A stretch of DNA of 64,000 bases, taken from positions 12,170,001 to 12,234,000 of the forward strand of contig NC_059393.1 of assembly GCF_019703515.2 (NCBI RefSeq). Direction: 5' to 3'. The notes under the pieces are model-generated. The model worked only from the letters and a program-made list of their open reading frames with translations. It had not been told where the DNA came from and searched no databases. Position 1 is the first letter of the stretch. Each line of letters begins with the position of its first letter. This DNA comes from Myxocyprinus asiaticus (taxonomy: Eukaryota; Chordata; Actinopteri; Cypriniformes; Catostomidae). The position numbers were made by a program, and so were the translations under genes. This document shows, piece by piece, positions 62,061-64,000 of this stretch.

Positions 62061-63160
62061 AAGCAATGCTTATTTTTTTTCTAACTCATTCTGACAACCT
62101 CCAGGGCTACATAGATGTCTTTGGGTCAAATATGATAGCTTTCTTCACAATGGATGTATACTATCTGTGTTAAGGGATTGAAAAAGAAAGTTTAAACAAG
62201 CATTGGGCCACATGGGGGCCTAGTAAACATTAAAGTGCTGAATTCCAGCTATGCCAGACATGTCAATGGAGCTCAGAGCTGCATCACTGATCTTCAGTTT
62301 GTGTAGTCTAAATGTGGTGGATGACCACAAAACATGGACAGTTTCTGCACTTTCCATATCTGTGTCCTTAACACACTGTGGAAATGTTATCGGGTCACCA
62401 CGAAGTGTTGTAACAATGTGGTAACATCTAAATTAACAATGATTTACTGGTAACATCTAATTGATGTGGTTTTATTCAAGTAAAAGATATATACAACACA
62501 TTTAATATAACTGAATCGACCTGAATTCATTAGGTTACACCAAACAGAAACAAAACCAAAGTGATTTTTAAGGGACAGGTCTGGTTGAAATAGCTCTTTA
62601 TGGTAACTGCATTTTTTTTTCTTCACTTTTTTCAGTGTTACAGAGAATGCATGATTTTGTATGGTTAAGTTACACATTAAACTGTCACAATCTGCTCTTT
62701 ACAAGGAATACAAGGAAATGCTCACTTGTTTGAGTTCTATACATTTGGTTTATTTTTGGTGTTCTAATTTACTTGTAATCTGCTATTCAGCATTCTAAAA
62801 AGAAAACGTGCACATCTGTTAAGGTGCTTCCACATGAGTCACGTCTATGCGTCTATATGCACCGCTCAATGCCAGAGTCAAGCACTGCTTTGACTTCCAC
62901 ATGAAAAGCACTCCAGATTTTAGCTGTGGCATGGCCCATGTAATTATACATCTTCAGAATTGTCTGGAAATCATTGGCTGCCACTTCGAAATGTCAGCGA
63001 CAACGTGTTTAAGTTAAAATAGTTTGAAATCGTTTACAACGCTTGACGGAAGCGCAACGCTTCACTACATAAACTTCAATGAATTCGGCAACGTGGCCAC
63101 GAGTCACGTGAAACACTTTACATTTTATAGTATGAATTTGAATGGGTAACTTAAGCAATT
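62061..63160. other. No gene recognised
   Basis: Downstream flank of lhx9 without recognised coding or RNA genes. A T-tract is at 62612-62620. Confidence 0.4.
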
Positions 63161-63800
63161 TAATGCTGCTTTCACGTGCTATCGTAAATATCGTAAATAT
63201 GAGTTTCCTACTCGGAAGGTGCACGTGAACAACAAGTCGTAATTGTGACTGCGAAACTAATCGAATTGTGATTGAGATTTTTGGTACGTTCAAGACAAGT
63301 CCTTCTGGGAAGTGCGTACTTACAAGGTCGGAAATGGTAAATAGGACGTGATGTGCGTTCAAGTCATTTTAGTCACTCTTTTTCACTTACTAGCAAAGGC
63401 AAGAAGGTTTTTATTTTAGCACCAATGCAACAAAATGAAGCGCAGGTATTAGGTGTGTAATTAATGCTTTATCTATTTTATTAAAACTAGTGCGACGACA
63501 CATGATGGGAAATGTAGTTTGTTGCAAACTTTTGTCAGTGCAAAAAACAAAACAAAAACAAAACTTATTTTCATTGTTATTTTCAAGTTTTAGCATTATT
63601 CTACAAAAACTGCATATAGTAAACGGCACAGTCAAAATTCTCAATTTGCTTCCTATTCTTAAATCGACATGGAGAGTCAGGGCTCAAAGAAAATCCGAAG
63701 TTTCCCACTCGTAATTACGATTTTGCGGTGGCGTTCATGAATTCTCAACTCGTAAATATGATCATTCCAACATGATTTGAACACACCATATGATACCCAA
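63161..63800. repeat. Possible foldback repeat with CGTAAATA / TCGTAATTA motifs
   Basis: The left part (TATCGTAAATATCGTAAATA, ACTCGGAAGGTGCACGTGAA) and the right part (GAAGTTTCCCACTCGTAATTACGA, CAACTCGTAAATATGA) share motifs in mostly inverted orientation. The end GATTTGAACACACC resembles ends of other fish MITEs. Boundaries uncertain. Confidence 0.4.
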
Positions 63801-63846
63801 GTTTCCAAGTTGGGAGGATACGTAAACTTCAAAATTGGCAGAGGAG

Positions 63847-64000
63847 GGGGCCTGGGTAGCTCAGCAAGTAAAGACGCTGACTACCACACTTGGAGTCGCA
63901 AGTTCGAATCCAGGGCATGCTGAGTGACTCCAGCCAGGCTTCCTAAGCAACCAATTGGCCCAGTTGCTAGGGTAGGTAAGGTCACGTTGGGTTAACCTCC
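63847..64000 (+). mobile_element. tRNA-derived SINE (HAmo-like), cut by window end
   Basis: Starts GGGGCCTGGGTAGCTCAGCA with tRNA-like A box and B box (AAGTTCGAATCCAGG). It is the least diverged head of the three copies. The window stops inside it. Confidence 0.9.

Overview
The window is vertebrate nuclear DNA, most probably from a cyprinid (carp or minnow type) fish. The genes are split by GT-AG introns and the long AT-rich stretches are non-coding. The repeats are typical of teleosts: Tc1/mariner elements (one very close to Sleeping Beauty), an L1 and an L2 LINE, hAT and Harbinger remnants, foldback MITEs, and three copies of a tRNA-derived SINE that looks like the HAmo-type SINE of carps. 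No prokaryotic, viral or CRISPR-type system was seen.

Three genes can be supported, in the order and orientation I know from human 1q31 (DENND1B minus, C1orf53 plus, LHX9 plus). The first two coding exons of dennd1b lie on the minus strand (32558-32574 and 32011-32075); the rest of that gene was not found and presumably lies left of the window. A c1orf53-like gene (DUF5522-type, CCGSACRHCPYGQ signature) has exons at about 35457-35693, 36421-36522 and 38822-38893. A complete lhx9 (LIM-homeodomain transcription factor, 396 aa) occupies five coding exons from 53092 to 59114. An alternative terminal exon at 61201-61257 encodes the short tail of the homeodomain-truncated isoform (Lhx9 alpha).

Layout: 1-2190 holds a Tc1-like transposon inserted in a hAT-like repeat. 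4500-14425 is a decayed L1, split by an L2 (about 7371-10576) and by a second Tc1-like element (12969-14376). 14694-15161 is a SINE with a perfect 16-bp target duplication. 18744-20836 is a Sleeping Beauty-like element with a reverse SINE inside it. 20973-31000 contains assorted repeats (hAT, Harbinger, foldback elements) within what should be the first long intron of dennd1b. 32.0-32.9 kb is the dennd1b start and its CpG-rich promoter. 35.4-38.9 kb is c1orf53. 39-53 kb is the intergenic space before lhx9, with foldback elements, a perfect 21-bp hairpin and large stretches without recognised content. 53.1-62 kb is lhx9 and its alternative 3' end. The window ends in another SINE.

The most informative observations are the alternative Lhx9 alpha exon, the apparent GA (not GT) donor of c1orf53 intron 1, the loss of the second Asp of the L1 FADD motif, a filled/empty site comparison that dates a TTAA-flanked foldback element, and the perfect hairpin at 44119-44177. 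No new biological system was identified.
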